A stretch of 5,519 bases of DNA, taken from assembly GCA_030039655.1 (NCBI GenBank), contig JASHVC010000484.1, positions 1 through 5,519 of the forward strand, given 5' to 3'. The notes beneath the pieces are model-generated. The model was not told where the DNA came from. It saw only the letters and a program-made list of their open reading frames with translations, and made no database searches. The DNA is from Xanthobacteraceae bacterium. Lineage in GTDB: Bacteria; Pseudomonadota; Alphaproteobacteria; Rhizobiales; Xanthobacteraceae. A program made the translations under genes and the position numbers. Shown here piece by piece: positions 5,093-5,519 of this stretch (position 1 is the first letter of the stretch; each line of letters starts with the position of its first letter).

Positions 5093-5179
5093 CGTCATAG
5101 CCGGGCTTGTTCCGGCCATCCCGATCAGTCAGGCATTGCCCATCGGATCGGGATGCGCGGGTCGAGCCCGCTCATGACG
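5093..5179. repeat. 87-base imperfect palindromic repeat (REP/BIME-like)
   Basis: Two 34-base arms (5093-5126 and 5146-5179) are inverted copies matching at 26 of 34 positions by my count. The ends are CGTCAT and ATGACG, and the inner ten bases of each arm (CATCCCGATC / GATCGGGATG) match exactly. Each arm also holds its own hairpin: GCCGG...CCGGC (5100-5116) and GCGGG...CCCGC (5157-5171). This double-hairpin layout, with a core like GCCGGGCTTGTCCCGGC, resembles an intergenic repeat I recall as abundant in Bradyrhizobium-type genomes. It sits between rplT and the DinB-family gene and may also act as a transcript end or stabiliser, though no long U-run follows. Confidence 0.75.
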
Positions 5180-5205
5180 CCGCGTAAAACGACAGGCAAA
5201 CGATC

Positions 5206-5519
5206 ATGATCGATAGAGCGTACGTCCAGCGCATGGTGCGCTACAATCGTTGGCAGAACCAAAACCTGTACGGCGTCGCCGAACGGCTGACCGACGAGGA
5301 TCGCCGCAAGGAGCGCGGCGCGTGGTTTGGCTCGATTCACAAGACGCTGAGTCACATCTTATGGGCTGACCATAGCTGGATGAGCCGCTTCACCGACTTG
5401 CCGCGGCCAACGGTCGGCATTCCGGAGTCGGTCAATCTTTACTCCGACTGGGATAATCTGAAAGACGAACGCATCGCGTTCGATCAAACAATGATCGATT
5501 GGGCCGACAATGTCGACGA
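5206..5519 (+). CDS. DinB/YfiT-family protein (partial, 5' end)
   Basis: The first 104 residues of a DinB-like four-helix-bundle protein; the 3' end lies beyond the window (family members of this type are about 160-180 residues). The name comes from a DNA-damage-inducible Bacillus gene; it is unrelated to DNA polymerase IV. Many members are metal-dependent transferases using thiol cofactors or have no known function. Seen: helix 1 with QRMVRYNRWQNQNLY (8-22), then RGAWFGSIHKTLSHILWADHSWMSRF (37-62) with H45 and H50, one of which would be the first metal ligand; the later His pair would lie off the edge. ATG 5206 is the first start after an in-frame TAA at 5185-5187, with a weak AGG (5194-5196) 9 bases upstream. 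It lies directly behind the palindromic repeat, so it probably does not belong to the rplT transcript. Confidence 0.85.
   Translation, partial: MIDRAYVQRMVRYNRWQNQNLYGVAERLTDEDRRKERGAWFGSIHKTLSHILWADHSWMSRFTDLPRPTVGIPESVNLYSDWDNLKDERIAFDQTMIDWADNVD

Noticed and set aside
5125..5355. A minus-strand reading frame across the palindromic repeat and DinB start
   Set aside because: Its 3' part lies in the repeat and the rest is antisense to the DinB-family gene; no family match recognised.

Overview
The window looks like core chromosome of an alphaproteobacterium, most likely Hyphomicrobiales close to Bradyrhizobium or Rhodopseudomonas. The reasons are the GC-rich third codon positions, IF-3, L35 and L20 proteins that read like Bradyrhizobium-type sequences, a short RlpA-like protein of the form common in that group, and a dispersed-type palindromic repeat with a GCCGG...CCGGC core. 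The assignment comes from remembered protein families, not from a search.

Layout. The left edge (1-113, minus) holds the N-terminus of an exported protein of unknown function. It diverges, across about 150 bases with operator-like palindromes, from an AlkK-type acyl-CoA synthetase (267-1904, plus). A 305-base gap with inverted repeats leads to a small secreted RlpA/DPBB protein (2210-2581, plus), closed by a strong rho-independent terminator (2614-2642). A convergent ABHD10-like alpha/beta hydrolase follows (2671-3462, minus). It diverges from the translation gene cluster infC (3727-4266), rpmI (4463-4663) and rplT (4724-5080). An 87-base palindromic repeat (5093-5179) separates rplT from a DinB-family gene (5206 onward) that runs off the right edge.

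How the genes work together. The only clear functional unit is infC-rpmI-rplT: initiation factor 3 and large-subunit proteins L35 and L20, classically one operon under autogenous control. infC can only start at an AUU codon here, and hairpins lie at the infC stop, in the rpmI leader and between rpmI and rplT. The acyl-CoA synthetase, the RlpA-like protein and the hydrolase are single-gene units with no evident link to one another.

I found no sign of a new multi-gene system, mobile element, CRISPR array, tRNA or rRNA. The points worth a second look are the infC start, the RNA-structure candidates around rpmI/rplT, the palindromic repeat, the operator-like palindromes, and the ABHD10-like hydrolase.
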